Positions 9,618 through 20,237 of a DNA stretch of 64,000 nt are shown piece by piece. The notes beneath the pieces are model-generated. The model searched no databases. It saw nothing but the letters and a program-made list of their open reading frames with translations, and was not told where the DNA came from. This DNA is from JAAUTT01 sp038213375. GTDB taxonomy: Bacteria > Bacteroidota > Bacteroidia > Bacteroidales > JAAUTT01. The translations under genes were made by a program, and so were the position numbers. Numbering within the stretch: position 1 is the stretch's first letter; every line of letters begins with the position of its first letter. The stretch covers positions 16,887-80,886 of the forward strand of contig JBBQTB010000024.1 in NCBI GenBank assembly GCA_038213375.1. The letters are read 5' to 3'.

Positions 9618-11723
9618 ATGAATCAGTTTTTACAACAGGACATAAAATTTCTTGGTGGTGTTGGGCCTAAACGGGCTGAGCTATTTTACAAAGAACTTCA
9701 AATACATACGTTTGAAGAATTACTCAATTATTATCCTTATAAGTACGTCGATCGCTCAAGAATTTATTCCATCAGCGAGATAGATACCACTTTGTCTCAC
9801 ATACAGCTACGAGGCAAAATAACCACTTTTGAAAAAGAAGGAAAAGCGCCTAAAGAGCGATTAACGGCCAATTTTGTTGATGGAACGGGAATGGTAAAAC
9901 TAGTTTTCTTTCAGGGACTAAAATTTGTACAATCAAATATTAAAATCGGTACTGAGTATATTTTGCTTGGAAAGCCATCAGTTTTTAATGGACAAATCAA
10001 TTTTGTGCATCCCGAACTGGATGAAGCAAATAAAAATGATGGAGGAATTTCGTCGTTGTTACAAGCGTTTTATAATACCACCGAAAAACTCAAGAGCAAT
10101 TACATCAGTTCTAAATCAATACAAAAGTTTGTGAGCCTGTTATGGCAAAATATTCAGGGAACGATCCCTGACACATTGCCAGACGCTATTCTGCAAAAAG
10201 CTAATTTATTACCTTTACATGATGCCTTATTCAATATTCATTTTCCTCAAAGCCATGAACTACTAAAAAAAGCACAGTACCGGTTAAAATTCGAGGAATT
10301 ATTTTTTATACAATTGGATTTATTGTATCAAAAAAATATCCGTTTAAGCCATATCGATGGTCTGTTATTTCAAGCCTCGGGCGAATATCTGAATACTTTT
10401 TATAACCACTATCTTCCATTTCCTCTAACTGAAGCTCAAAAACGGGTGATAAAAGAAATCAGACGCGATCTGGGGTCAGGAAAACAAATGAACCGACTGC
10501 TTCAGGGCGATGTAGGTAGCGGAAAAACATTGGTTGCATTAATGATCATGCTGATGGCTGCAGCTAACGGATTTCAAAGTGCCTTAATGGTTCCTACGGA
10601 AATTCTCGCGCAACAACACTTTAAAAATATACAAACATTATTATTTAAAATTGATGTCACTGTTGGGTTATTAACGGGCTCATCCACAAAATCGGCAAGA
10701 AAAAAAATCCATGAACAATTAATTAATGGATCCTTGCATATTCTTATTGGCACCCATGCACTTTTGGAAGCTGTGGTTCAATTCAAAAATCTGGGGTTGG
10801 TTGTGATCGATGAACAACATCGGTTTGGTGTTGCTCAACGTGCAAAACTTTGGCAGAAAAACGCTCAGCCGCCCCACATTCTTGTAATGACAGCTACGCC
10901 TATCCCTCGCACTCTGGCAATGACTGTTTATAGCGATCTGGATGTTTCAGTGATTGATGAGTTGCCTCCCGGAAGAAAGCCTATCCAGACCATACATTTT
11001 TATGATTCCAAACGCCTTGCAATGTTTGGATTTTTAAGACGACAATTAGAAGCAGGACGGCAGGTATATGTAGTTTATCCATTGATAAAGGAATCGGAAA
11101 ATCTCGATTTAAAGTATCTGGAAGATGGGTATGAAGCATTTGCCCGCGAATTTCCAGCTCCTAAATACAATATTAGTGTGGTTCACGGCAAATTAAAAAA
11201 TGAAGATAAAGTATTTTCTATGCAGCAATTTGTTTCGGGGAAAGCCCAAATTATGATTGCCACAACAGTGATCGAAGTGGGGGTTGATGTTCCTAATGCT
11301 TCACTAATGGTGATTGAGAGTGCAGAGCGCTTTGGATTATCTCAACTTCACCAGTTACGAGGTCGCGTTGGTCGGGGAGTTGATCAATCGTATTGTATTT
11401 TAATGACCTCATACAAACTTTCAAACGAAGGTCGTAAACGCATTGAAGCCATGGTAAATTCAAATGATGGTTTCGAACTTGCAGAGCTAGATCTAAAACT
11501 TCGTGGACCCGGAGACCTCGATGGAACCCAGCAAAGCGGACTTGCATTCGATCTAAAAATAGCAAATATTGTGAAGGATGGTCAAATACTTCAATATGCA
11601 AGAGATATTGCCATAGAAATTTTAACTAACGATCCATCTTTATCTTTCGAGAGCAATCAAATACTTAAAATCAATCTTCAAAGATCAAAAGAACATTCGG
11701 TAAATTGGAGTGTTATTAGTTAG
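9618..11723 (+). CDS. recG: ATP-dependent DNA helicase RecG
   Basis: RecG reverses stalled replication forks and drives branch migration of Holliday junctions. The 701-residue protein has the expected order: an N-terminal wedge/OB-fold domain (about 60-160), then a superfamily 2 helicase core with Walker A GDVGSGKT, the DEQH box in VVIDEQHRFGVAQR, motif III MTATPIPRT, and motif VI HQLRGRVGRG, ending in the TRG-like region with LRGPGDLDGTQQSG. Length is normal. The sequence TAAATTTG at 9593-9600 resembles a Bacteroidota -7 box, but no well-spaced TTG is seen, so it is only a possible promoter. Confidence 0.97.
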   Translation: MNQFLQQDIKFLGGVGPKRAELFYKELQIHTFEELLNYYPYKYVDRSRIYSISEIDTTLSHIQLRGKITTFEKEGKAPKERLTANFVDGTGMVKLVFFQGLKFVQSNIKIGTEYILLGKPSVFNGQINFVHPELDEANKNDGGISSLLQAFYNTTEKLKSNYISSKSIQKFVSLLWQNIQGTIPDTLPDAILQKANLLPLHDALFNIHFPQSHELLKKAQYRLKFEELFFIQLDLLYQKNIRLSHIDGLLFQASGEYLNTFYNHYLPFPLTEAQKRVIKEIRRDLGSGKQMNRLLQGDVGSGKTLVALMIMLMAAANGFQSALMVPTEILAQQHFKNIQTLLFKIDVTVGLLTGSSTKSARKKIHEQLINGSLHILIGTHALLEAVVQFKNLGLVVIDEQHRFGVAQRAKLWQKNAQPPHILVMTATPIPRTLAMTVYSDLDVSVIDELPPGRKPIQTIHFYDSKRLAMFGFLRRQLEAGRQVYVVYPLIKESENLDLKYLEDGYEAFAREFPAPKYNISVVHGKLKNEDKVFSMQQFVSGKAQIMIATTVIEVGVDVPNASLMVIESAERFGLSQLHQLRGRVGRGVDQSYCILMTSYKLSNEGRKRIEAMVNSNDGFELAELDLKLRGPGDLDGTQQSGLAFDLKIANIVKDGQILQYARDIAIEILTNDPSLSFESNQILKINLQRSKEHSVNWSVIS

Positions 11724-11779
11724 ATACATAACATGAAAGAGACAGGATAAATTGATAAATAATAACAACCCATTTAAAT

Positions 11780-12838
11780 ATGTTAGCTAAACAAATATTA
11801 AATCTGCTTGAGATACATAGCAAAGTAATTGTTCCAGATTTAGGAGCTTTTTTGATTAAAATTGACGAATCTCATCAAATATTTTTCAATGAATTTTTGC
11901 GTTTTAATGATGGCATGCTGGTCGACTCTGTTGCCCAGACTGAAAATATTGACAAAGTGGATGCCGCTAAAATCATTAAAAATTTTGTTGATGTCATAAA
12001 TAAGACATTAATTACCGCAAAAGCCTATAAATTAGATGGTATAGGAACATTAATTTACGATAACGATGGCAAAATCTCCCTAATTCCATCAACTCTTAAA
12101 TCAAATGTAACAGAAAATTTACCGCAAGAAAAGTTGGACCTCCAAATTGCCTCACTGAAATCAGAAATTCAGGAGGAAATTTTTGTGCCTCCCATAGTAT
12201 CTGAACCAATAACTAGAGAAGTAAATGATTTTTCAATATCGCAGAAACAAGTTACATCTGAAAATACAAAATGGGATGAACGGCCGATGTCCGGGAAAAT
12301 AATAAATCCAATAAATAAGCCAATTGAGCAGGAGGAATCTAACACAGGTGGAATAGTTGAATTATTTTCAAACAATGCCTCATGGATAATTCCTTTAATA
12401 CTAATCCTAATAATGGCATCTACATATTTTATCTTCTTCAGATCGCCCTCAAAAACATCGGAACCTATTTTAATAACTGAGGATACAACAAAAACTGATA
12501 TAGCAGCAAAAGATACTGCTCAGGATAGCCTGTTCAATAAGGTAAACAACCTTGAAAATTCCGTTTCCAAAACAAAAAACACTAATAATTCGTCAAGATC
12601 CAAGGCAACAAATACCAAATTTTATTATTTGATTGCCGGATGTTTTACAGTTGAAAGTAATGCCGACCGTTTAGTTTCAAAACTCAGAAACCAGGGATAT
12701 GATTCCCAAAAAATTAACAAACTAGGGTCAGGATATTACGTTAGTTTCAAATCGTTTGATGATAAATCAGTTGCATCTAAGGAATTAAAAAAAATAAAGG
12801 AGGCTACAAATATTGATGCATGGATCATTTACTATTAA
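11780..12838 (+). CDS. HU-like domain and SPOR domain membrane protein
   Basis: A 352-residue protein of a layout common in Bacteroidota. The first 120 residues or so resemble the HU/CCDC81-like domain (ILNLLEIHSKVIVPDLGAF, then KIIKNFVDVINKTL). A charged linker follows, then one membrane helix (about residues 198-220, ending in YFIFFRS), a second low-complexity linker, and a C-terminal SPOR domain (about 278-352, from FYYLIAGCF). SPOR domains bind denuded peptidoglycan at division sites, so a cell-envelope or division role is likely, with the HU-like part in the cytoplasm. Its last 14 bases overlap the end of the convergent penicillin acylase gene. Confidence 0.85.
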   Translation: MLAKQILNLLEIHSKVIVPDLGAFLIKIDESHQIFFNEFLRFNDGMLVDSVAQTENIDKVDAAKIIKNFVDVINKTLITAKAYKLDGIGTLIYDNDGKISLIPSTLKSNVTENLPQEKLDLQIASLKSEIQEEIFVPPIVSEPITREVNDFSISQKQVTSENTKWDERPMSGKIINPINKPIEQEESNTGGIVELFSNNASWIIPLILILIMASTYFIFFRSPSKTSEPILITEDTTKTDIAAKDTAQDSLFNKVNNLENSVSKTKNTNNSSRSKATNTKFYYLIAGCFTVESNADRLVSKLRNQGYDSQKINKLGSGYYVSFKSFDDKSVASKELKKIKEATNIDAWIIYY

Positions 12839-15230
12839 TTCTTAATGGGGTATACGTTGATTTGTATTTGACGTTCTGTTGAACTGCTTCGAATGAAAAC
12901 AAATCGCGGTGGTATTTTCCCGCTAAAAACATTTCGGTTTGGTCACAATAATGTGGACTTGAAGGTATTCCGCTAATGCCACTTGGAATTACAGAAAGCG
13001 ACAGATCCCAGTCACCAAAATCATAAATATGTCGCTGGGAGGCTCCACTAGAAACATTGAATTTATCGGTAAACTTGTAGGTATAAGGACCGACAGTATG
13101 AAATGATCCTCCTACCTCGAATGGACCCCTGTTCAAATTAAATACTTTATTTAAAAGATGAACTTTGCCAAGTGGATGCGATAAGGTAAAAAGATGAATT
13201 TTACCCCATTCCCATTTGTCTGATTCACTACCAAGGTTTTGAGTTAGATAAATAATTGTCTCATCAAACGATTTAATAACCACATCATTATAATTCTCAA
13301 TTTTATTTCTTGTTAAAATATTGTCGCAAAGCACTGACTCTCTATTTCGCCAAACGTTATGAAACATATTTCTAACCAATATTTTATCATTTAAAAACTC
13401 TTGGTAAAGTATATCACCCATTTCATCCTTCACTAAATTTTCGATAATTCGATTGTAAAAAACTTCAAATATTGCAGCCGCAGAATTGCCAGCCGCCATA
13501 TGGTATTTCCAGTTTTTCAATAAATTTAATGAACGGTATGCGGTATTAGACAATTTGGAGTGCTTATTCACTATCTCAATTAATCCGGGCAAGTAAAAAG
13601 AGGCAAGTTTTGACGTTTCATCGGTTTGAATAGCAGCAATATCAGATACAGTAAGCTTTTTATCCACCTTCAGCATCTCAACAATCCGATCGTATCGGAA
13701 CGGTAGGTCGAACCAACTACTAATGTAATGATTATAACTCGAATCTGCTGTCCGATTGTTGGCAGAAACTGCAAAACCTTCTTTGGGATTGAATTTATGT
13801 GGCAAATCTTCAAAAGGTACAATTCCTCTCCAATCATAAGCGCTTGTATCACCCTCTAGCACTTCTGTGGGATTGCCATAGCGTATCGGTATGCCAGCAC
13901 AGCAATACATACCTATATTTCCTTGACTATCAGCGTATGCTACATTTTGACTAATAGAAACAAAGGTTCTCATAGCGTTGCAAAAGTCGGTCCAGTTTTG
14001 AGCCCTGTTCAACCGATAAATGCTTTGCACTTCGTTGCTTGGCTCATTGCCCATCCAACGCATAGATATAACATTACCCGAAACTCCCTTAAGCATTGAT
14101 ATTACCGGGCCTCTGTGAGTGAACTTAAAATTGTACCGAACAGTATCACCTCCTTTTATCGCAATATTTTCATGTTTTATACGAAATTTTAACCATTTGC
14201 CATCCAATTTATATTGGTTACTATCCATTGGATTGACTGTTTCTTTATAAAAGTCTATGTCATCACTCATAACATTTGTTAAACCCCATGCTATCTTTTG
14301 GTTATGACCTGAAACAACAAACGGTTGCCCCGGCAGCAAAACTCCTGTTACATCGAGTTTTCCGGGAATAACCTGATGTATTTGATACCAAATACCCGGT
14401 GCAGAATAACTTAGGTGCATATCATTGGCCAAAATAGGTTTACCTGAAGCAGTTTTTGATCCGGAAACCACCCAGTTATTCGACCCACGGAAAGCCTGCA
14501 ATCCAAGATCCTCAATTTTGGAAGAAGCAGACATGAGTTCCGATCTCCAATCCAATTCAGTATACTTGGCAGTTGAATAGATGGTTGATTGCATGCTGTC
14601 CGGGCGGGGTATTAAATCGATTAATTGACGGGCTGTTAATTTCGATTTTAGTTTATGTAGTATAATTTCAGCATTCCATGCCCCATTAAGATCCCAGGCA
14701 ATATAGCCAATCAGGTTAAATGAATGTTCAACTTTCCATAGATCAGGCTTGTAGCCTAGAATTGTAAACTCTACAGGCAGTTTTTCGTAATTATCTTTAA
14801 TGTAATTATTTACACCTTTTGCATATGCCTGAAATGCCTTTAGAACCGATGGATCAGATTGAGAAATTACTTTTTGAGATTTTTCAGGAATTTGAAGTGC
14901 ACGCATCAGCATGTCGGTTTTTATCATATCTTTCCCAAATATTTCTGAGAGGCGGCCTGTTGTTACCCTTCGTAACAAATCCATTTGCCAAAGACGATCC
15001 TGAGCTGTTAAATAACCAATAACCTGATACAAATCTTCGTCATTATCTGCATATATATGAGGAATACCAAACGAATCACGATATACTTCAACTTTTGCCC
15101 TCAAACCAGGTAAGGACATAGCTTTATTATAGTCTGGCAAAGCCCTTGAATTGAAATGATAAATAACAAAATACCCAATAATAACTAAAATCAGTAATAT
15201 CACTAAAATATAACCGATGACTTTCTTCAT
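12825..15230 (-). CDS. Penicillin acylase family protein (Ntn hydrolase)
   Basis: An 801-residue N-terminal-nucleophile hydrolase of the penicillin G acylase / acyl-homoserine-lactone acylase family. It begins with a membrane helix or signal anchor (MKKVIGYILVILLILVIIGY), then the alpha-chain signature YRDSFGIPHIYADNDEDLYQ and AQDRLWQMDLLRR. The nucleophile serine that follows autocatalytic cleavage is in RGSNNWVVSG at about residue 246. Conserved beta-chain blocks ANDMHLSYSAPGIWYQ, GLTNVMSDDIDFY and HRGPV are present. It probably acts in the periplasm on amide-linked acyl groups; the true substrate is unknown. It converges on the SPOR gene with a 14-base overlap and is divergent from the Omp85-like gene. 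Confidence 0.93.
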   Translation of the reverse strand: MKKVIGYILVILLILVIIGYFVIYHFNSRALPDYNKAMSLPGLRAKVEVYRDSFGIPHIYADNDEDLYQVIGYLTAQDRLWQMDLLRRVTTGRLSEIFGKDMIKTDMLMRALQIPEKSQKVISQSDPSVLKAFQAYAKGVNNYIKDNYEKLPVEFTILGYKPDLWKVEHSFNLIGYIAWDLNGAWNAEIILHKLKSKLTARQLIDLIPRPDSMQSTIYSTAKYTELDWRSELMSASSKIEDLGLQAFRGSNNWVVSGSKTASGKPILANDMHLSYSAPGIWYQIHQVIPGKLDVTGVLLPGQPFVVSGHNQKIAWGLTNVMSDDIDFYKETVNPMDSNQYKLDGKWLKFRIKHENIAIKGGDTVRYNFKFTHRGPVISMLKGVSGNVISMRWMGNEPSNEVQSIYRLNRAQNWTDFCNAMRTFVSISQNVAYADSQGNIGMYCCAGIPIRYGNPTEVLEGDTSAYDWRGIVPFEDLPHKFNPKEGFAVSANNRTADSSYNHYISSWFDLPFRYDRIVEMLKVDKKLTVSDIAAIQTDETSKLASFYLPGLIEIVNKHSKLSNTAYRSLNLLKNWKYHMAAGNSAAAIFEVFYNRIIENLVKDEMGDILYQEFLNDKILVRNMFHNVWRNRESVLCDNILTRNKIENYNDVVIKSFDETIIYLTQNLGSESDKWEWGKIHLFTLSHPLGKVHLLNKVFNLNRGPFEVGGSFHTVGPYTYKFTDKFNVSSGASQRHIYDFGDWDLSLSVIPSGISGIPSSPHYCDQTEMFLAGKYHRDLFSFEAVQQNVKYKSTYTPLRINSK

Positions 15231-15384
15231 ATCAAAACTTTATTAAAAAGTGAACGTAAAATACGATGAAATTTACAACTATTTGACGAATGAAATTTTA
15301 AGTAAAGAATACTTTCAAATCAAATTGTAAATTTACTACAATCTATGAAGAATGATCGCCAGATAATTTAAACCTTGAAACTTA

Positions 15385-16710
15385 ATGAAACTGCAACTGA
15401 TAACTTTGATTTTTTTTCTCGCTTTTTTTACTAAAACAATTGGACAAACCAATGATTCAACTCAAAGGCATAAGGAAAAAAACAAAAAAGGATGGAATTT
15501 TGGTGCATTACCATCTGTTGCCTTTGATTCAGATCTCGGATTTCAATACGGAATCTTAACAAATATTTATAATTATGGTGATGGCTCTTCATACCCGCGG
15601 TATAAACATTCCATATACCTGGAATGGGCAAGAACAACTAATGGAACCGGCAAAAACCAGTTATTGTACGACTCGGAATATCTCATTCCTCACATTCGGT
15701 TAACTGCCGAGGCAAGTTATCTGACCGACAAAGCACTTGATTTTTATGGATTTAACGGATACAATGCTTTCTACAATCCTGAATTGGTTATGCCCGGCTC
15801 GCCAGCTTATGTTTCAAAAATGTATTATCGCTTAGAACGAAAATTAACCAGAATAAAATTCGATTTTCAAGGAAATATTACGGATAAAAAACTTAGATGG
15901 CTGATAGGTTACAGCTTATTCAACGTAAAAATAAAAAGTGTTGATATTAACGCATTAAATAAAGGTCGAAAACAAAACAATTTATTGCCGGATACTTCTC
16001 TTTTGTACGATAATTATGTCGCTTGGGGAATTATTCCTGAAAACCAAAAAAACGGAGGTACAACCAACCTCCTTAAAATTGGCATTGTATATGATACTCG
16101 CGATAATGAACCAAACCCAATGAAAGGAATTTGGACTGAAGCTTTAATTTTGACTTCGCCTTCATTTTTAGGAAATAACTTCGCCTATTCGAAATTTGTA
16201 ATCAACCACAGACAATATTTTACAATTCATAAGGATATATTAAACCTTGCATGCCGGATAAGCTATCAGGATAAAATTGGGGGCAAAATGCCGTTTTACA
16301 TGCTCCCTTTCATATTTAGTTCTAACCAGATACGAGACGGATTGGGGGGCGCCAAAACACTTAGGGGCATTGCAAGAAACCGCGTGCTGGGAGAAGGTTT
16401 ATTATTTGGAAATATTGAACTTCGCTGGAAATTTTTTAGAAGAGTGATCTTCAACCAAAACATCTACCTCGCTCTTGTGGGTTTTACCGATGCAGGCATG
16501 GTTACCAGAAAGTTCGATTTTCAAACTAATAACCCTGATGCTATTAAATATCTCAATTTGGGTACTACCGAAAAATTCCACCAAAGCTACGGATTGGGTT
16601 TTTATGGTGCTATGAACCAAAACTTTGTGGTTTCTGTAAATTATGGGATGGCAGTTAATAAAAATGATGGAATAAATGGTTTATATATTGGACTGGATTT
16701 CTTATTCTGA
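15385..16710 (+). CDS. Omp85/BamA-TamA-like outer-membrane barrel without POTRA domains
   Basis: A 441-residue protein with a signal peptide (MKLQLITLIFFLAFFTKTIG, cleavage near GQT) that goes directly into a 16-strand-type barrel of the bacterial surface antigen (D15/Omp85) family. The LRG lid-lock motif appears in GGAKTLRGIARNRVLGEG. Other barrel strands include VYDTRDNEPNPMKGIW, a classic Omp85 C-terminal signature, and the final strand ends in aromatic residue Phe (GLYIGLDFLF). POTRA repeats are absent, as in the short Bacteroidota members, so it is unlikely to be BamA itself. Function is not known. The next gene starts 15 bases downstream and may be cotranscribed. Confidence 0.87.
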   Translation: MKLQLITLIFFLAFFTKTIGQTNDSTQRHKEKNKKGWNFGALPSVAFDSDLGFQYGILTNIYNYGDGSSYPRYKHSIYLEWARTTNGTGKNQLLYDSEYLIPHIRLTAEASYLTDKALDFYGFNGYNAFYNPELVMPGSPAYVSKMYYRLERKLTRIKFDFQGNITDKKLRWLIGYSLFNVKIKSVDINALNKGRKQNNLLPDTSLLYDNYVAWGIIPENQKNGGTTNLLKIGIVYDTRDNEPNPMKGIWTEALILTSPSFLGNNFAYSKFVINHRQYFTIHKDILNLACRISYQDKIGGKMPFYMLPFIFSSNQIRDGLGGAKTLRGIARNRVLGEGLLFGNIELRWKFFRRVIFNQNIYLALVGFTDAGMVTRKFDFQTNNPDAIKYLNLGTTEKFHQSYGLGFYGAMNQNFVVSVNYGMAVNKNDGINGLYIGLDFLF

Positions 16711-16725
16711 ACAATTTTTAATAGT

Positions 16726-19700
16726 ATGATTGAAGAAAGTTTCAATACAAATTACGAATTATTGCTTCAGCTGGCAAACGATAGGTTATCGCTTGCTGTT
16801 GACGCTATTGGTGTCGGTTTCTGGGATTGGAAAATAGACATAAATGAAGTATATTATGATAAACAATGGTGTAACCTGTTGGGATATGCCCCTGAAGAAG
16901 TGCAAAAAAACAAATCGTTTTGGGAAGATCGTATACACCCTGATGACAAGCACTATGTAATGAATGCTCTTAAAAAACATTTTGATGGAAAAGAATCCAT
17001 ATATAAAACCGAACATAGGGTTCTAACCAAATCTGGCTCATACATTTGGGTTCTTGATATAGGAAAAATAATTGAACGAAGTGGTTTAAAAAAACCGATT
17101 CGAATCATAGGTATTACTATTAATATCAGTGAGAAAGTAATTTCAAATCAAAAAATTAACCAAAGCGAAGAAAAGTATCAATCCATCTTTGAACATTTAA
17201 ATGATGCTTTCTGCCGATTCACCTTTTCGGGCCAAATTCTTGAAGTAAATAAAAACCTGTGCCAGCTTCTTGGAATTAAAGAAACGGAACTGATTAATAG
17301 TAATATAAAACATTTTTTTAACAATACAACAATCAAATACTTATACAGGAGGTTATCTAAAATAATTGATCAGAAATCCACCACCTTCGAAACAGAAATT
17401 GTGGTAAGCAAGCGAAAAATATTACCAATTAATATTAGTGCGAGACTAATAACAATTTCCGGCGATGGTGTGATTCAAGCTTTAATCCATGATATATCAG
17501 AACTTAAAGCTTATGAAAAGGCTTTGCTTGATGAAAAACTAAAGTTTAAGGCGCTTCTGGAGCATTCCCCAAATATTATTTGCAGATTCGGCCGAAATCT
17601 GAAGTGTCAATATGTGAGTCCTAATATTTTAAAAACTGTGGGTGTTAACCCGGACAAGCTTGAAGGTTTAAGATTGATAGATACCAAATTACCCAATAGT
17701 TTAGCCATTTTTCTTGAAGAAAAGATGAGATGGGTTTTTCGAAAAAGTAAGGAGAGTACAGTTGATTTTTCTTTTGAAAGCCAACTGGGATTGAAATACT
17801 TCGATGCTATAATTGTTCCCGAGGTTAATATTTCTGGTGGAATAGAAACTATTCTTGTTACTGTTTCTGACATAACCGAAAAAAAACAAAAGGACAGGGA
17901 ATTAAATATCAGCAAACAAAAACTTGAGGAAGCTGAAAAAACTGTTCACTTTGGTACTTATGAATTTGATTTAAAAACAAATAAACTCACTTGGTCAAAA
18001 GAAACATATTTGATTTTTGAACAAGATCCAATAATAGAACCACCTTCAATTGAAGAATATTTCTCGTCATTTGTCCATCCCGATGATTCGGAAAATGCAT
18101 ATAAAATATTTAGCGACTGTATCAAGTCAGGTAATAATTTTACTCAACATTATCGTATTTCAACTAGCAACGGAGTAACGAAGTATATAAATGATGTTGC
18201 GAAAATTGAAACTGACTTTTTGCTGGGTAAGGTGTCGAAAATGCATGGTACCATCATTGACAATAGTGAAAAGCGACAGATTGAAAACACAATGTTTGCG
18301 GAAAAAGATATTTTGCAAGTAATTATGGATAATGTCCCCGATGCTATATATTTCAAGGACTCTCATGAATATTATGTTAAATGTAATAGAGCGATGGCTG
18401 CAATGTTCGGATCTGATGATTCTGAATTTTTAATTGGTAAAACAGCTTATGATTTATTTCCAAATGAAATTGCTAAAGAAATACACGATGAAGAACTCAA
18501 CATTTTTATTACCGGAATACCAGTAATTAACAGCGAAAAAAAATTAACTACCCCTAATGGAACTAAATGGCTTTCCAGCACAGTTGTTGGGGTTAAAGAT
18601 TATTTGGGAAATGTAATTCAACTAGTAGGAATAACCAGTGATATCAATCATCATAAAGCCTCTGAGGTTCAATTGCGTTCAGCAAAAGAAAAAGCGGAAA
18701 AGTCTGACAAATTAAAGTCTGCATTTCTAGCTAATATGTCCCATGAAATCCGAACCCCAATTAATGGAATCCTTGGATTTGCTAATTTGATGGAGATAAG
18801 AGAATTTTCCAGGGACAAACAAATCCAATACCTGAAAATAATAAATAATAGTGGAAAACTTTTGTTAAACCTTATAAATGATATCATTGATATAGCAAAA
18901 ATTGAAGCAGGTCAATTGAACATCGAAAATGTGAATGTGGATCTAAATGCTTTGATTTATGAGATTAGTGAGTTTTATCAAGGCGAAAAAATTAAAAAAG
19001 ATAAAAAACATATCGAAATCATTCCGAAATTTCCAATGGGTGATTACCCTCAAACCATTATTAGTGATTCATACAGATTAAGGCAGATAATCAATAATTT
19101 GATTAGCAATGCGCTGAAATTTTCAGATTCGGAAGCTATTGAATTTGGTTTCGAGTTTCAAATTGGCAGCATTTTGTTTTTTGTAAAAGACAAAGGCATT
19201 GGAATGAGTAAAGTAGAACAGGACCTAATATTTGAGCGATTTAAACAAGTTGGATCATCATCCAAAAAAAAGGAAGGAACAGGATTGGGACTTGCCATTT
19301 CAAAAGGTTTGATCGAACTAATGGGCGGGAATATATGGGTAAAATCCCAATCTGGTAAAGGGTCAGAATTTAGGTTTACATTACCTCTAAAATTAAGCCT
19401 TGATCAATCAACTGTTCAACAAAACAAAGGCATCGAAATAGACACATCAAATTTAAATTGGAATGGAAAAACGATTTTGCTTGTAGAGGATGAAGATATT
19501 AATTTTATGTACATCTCTGAATTAATTGAAAATACAGGTATTATCCTTTTAAGAACCAGTACTGCCGAGGAAGCTATAAATATTTGTAAAACTAATCAAA
19601 CTATCGATTTGATTTTAATGGATATGCGACTTCCAGGTATTAATGGATTTGATGCAACCAAAATAATAAAACAGATACGCAAAAGAACCCCGATTATTGC

Positions 19701-19836
19701 GCAAACGGCTTACGCTATGGAAAATGAGCGCAAAGATTGCCTCACGGCAGGTTGCGATGATTACCTTACAAAACCGTTCGATCAAAAAGTTTTATTTGAT
19801 GTTATAGATAGATACTTATCACAGGAAAATAATTAG
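16726..19836 (+). CDS. PAS hybrid histidine kinase
   Basis: A 1036-residue cytoplasmic-type hybrid kinase. Five PAS domains can be placed near residues 18-138 (GVGFWDWKIDINEVYY, PAS_3 type), 148-262, 272-392, 400-520 and 525-640, then HisKA near 660-725 with NMSHEIRTPINGILG (His about 675), HATPase with NALKFSDSE, DKGIGMSK and GTGLGLAISKGL (about 770-885), and a C-terminal receiver near 915-1030 with the Asp in LILMDMRLPGING (about 965). No Hpt or output domain follows, so the receiver may act as an internal phosphate sink or pass to another protein. The SiaC-like gene on the opposite strand ends 26 bases away. Confidence 0.93.
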   Translation: MIEESFNTNYELLLQLANDRLSLAVDAIGVGFWDWKIDINEVYYDKQWCNLLGYAPEEVQKNKSFWEDRIHPDDKHYVMNALKKHFDGKESIYKTEHRVLTKSGSYIWVLDIGKIIERSGLKKPIRIIGITINISEKVISNQKINQSEEKYQSIFEHLNDAFCRFTFSGQILEVNKNLCQLLGIKETELINSNIKHFFNNTTIKYLYRRLSKIIDQKSTTFETEIVVSKRKILPINISARLITISGDGVIQALIHDISELKAYEKALLDEKLKFKALLEHSPNIICRFGRNLKCQYVSPNILKTVGVNPDKLEGLRLIDTKLPNSLAIFLEEKMRWVFRKSKESTVDFSFESQLGLKYFDAIIVPEVNISGGIETILVTVSDITEKKQKDRELNISKQKLEEAEKTVHFGTYEFDLKTNKLTWSKETYLIFEQDPIIEPPSIEEYFSSFVHPDDSENAYKIFSDCIKSGNNFTQHYRISTSNGVTKYINDVAKIETDFLLGKVSKMHGTIIDNSEKRQIENTMFAEKDILQVIMDNVPDAIYFKDSHEYYVKCNRAMAAMFGSDDSEFLIGKTAYDLFPNEIAKEIHDEELNIFITGIPVINSEKKLTTPNGTKWLSSTVVGVKDYLGNVIQLVGITSDINHHKASEVQLRSAKEKAEKSDKLKSAFLANMSHEIRTPINGILGFANLMEIREFSRDKQIQYLKIINNSGKLLLNLINDIIDIAKIEAGQLNIENVNVDLNALIYEISEFYQGEKIKKDKKHIEIIPKFPMGDYPQTIISDSYRLRQIINNLISNALKFSDSEAIEFGFEFQIGSILFFVKDKGIGMSKVEQDLIFERFKQVGSSSKKKEGTGLGLAISKGLIELMGGNIWVKSQSGKGSEFRFTLPLKLSLDQSTVQQNKGIEIDTSNLNWNGKTILLVEDEDINFMYISELIENTGIILLRTSTAEEAINICKTNQTIDLILMDMRLPGINGFDATKIIKQIRKRTPIIAQTAYAMENERKDCLTAGCDDYLTKPFDQKVLFDVIDRYLSQENN

Positions 19837-19862
19837 CGCCAAACAAAATACACAACGCCATA

Positions 19863-20237
19863 TTAATAAGTTTCAATAAAATTGAAATCCGTTTTCAATA
19901 TTGATTCAAAATATTCGCCTTTTTCCTGCATATCCTCATCGCCTAACTCGTAAAACCAATTTATGAGCAAAACACTTCCATTTTGCCTAACGTTTGACAG
20001 TTCCCTTAATATCTGAAGTAAAGATTTCGCAGAACCACTGTTCATATATTCAAGCTCAAGATTAACGATTGTCTCTGGACGAGGATTCATACAATAACGA
20101 AATATCCAAGAATATAGATGATTATAAAACAAACCCGCATCCTCAGGTATCGATCTGCCTTTGATCAGGATTCGACCATCAATATTAAAATCAACCTCAG
20201 GAGTTCTGGCTGTACCCCGAATCAAAAAGTTTTCCAT
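19863..20237 (-). CDS. SiaC-family regulatory phosphoprotein (DUF1987)
   Basis: A 124-residue protein matching the SiaC/DUF1987 family. The conserved start MENFLIRGTARTPEVDF and the block IKGRSIPEDAGLFYNHL are followed by the SpoIIAA-like strand and helix VNLELEYMNSGSAKSLLQIL. In Pseudomonas, SiaC is phosphorylated by SiaB and dephosphorylated by SiaA, and activates the diguanylate cyclase SiaD. The equivalent phosphosite would be a Ser in NSGSAK. I start it at the ATG at 20237; an upstream ATG at 20318 would add a hydrophobic 27-residue extension not expected for this cytoplasmic family. It lies convergent to a PAS hybrid kinase and divergent from a MESH1-like gene. No SiaB or SiaD is seen here. 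Confidence 0.82.
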   Translation of the reverse strand: MENFLIRGTARTPEVDFNIDGRILIKGRSIPEDAGLFYNHLYSWIFRYCMNPRPETIVNLELEYMNSGSAKSLLQILRELSNVRQNGSVLLINWFYELGDEDMQEKGEYFESILKTDFNFIETY

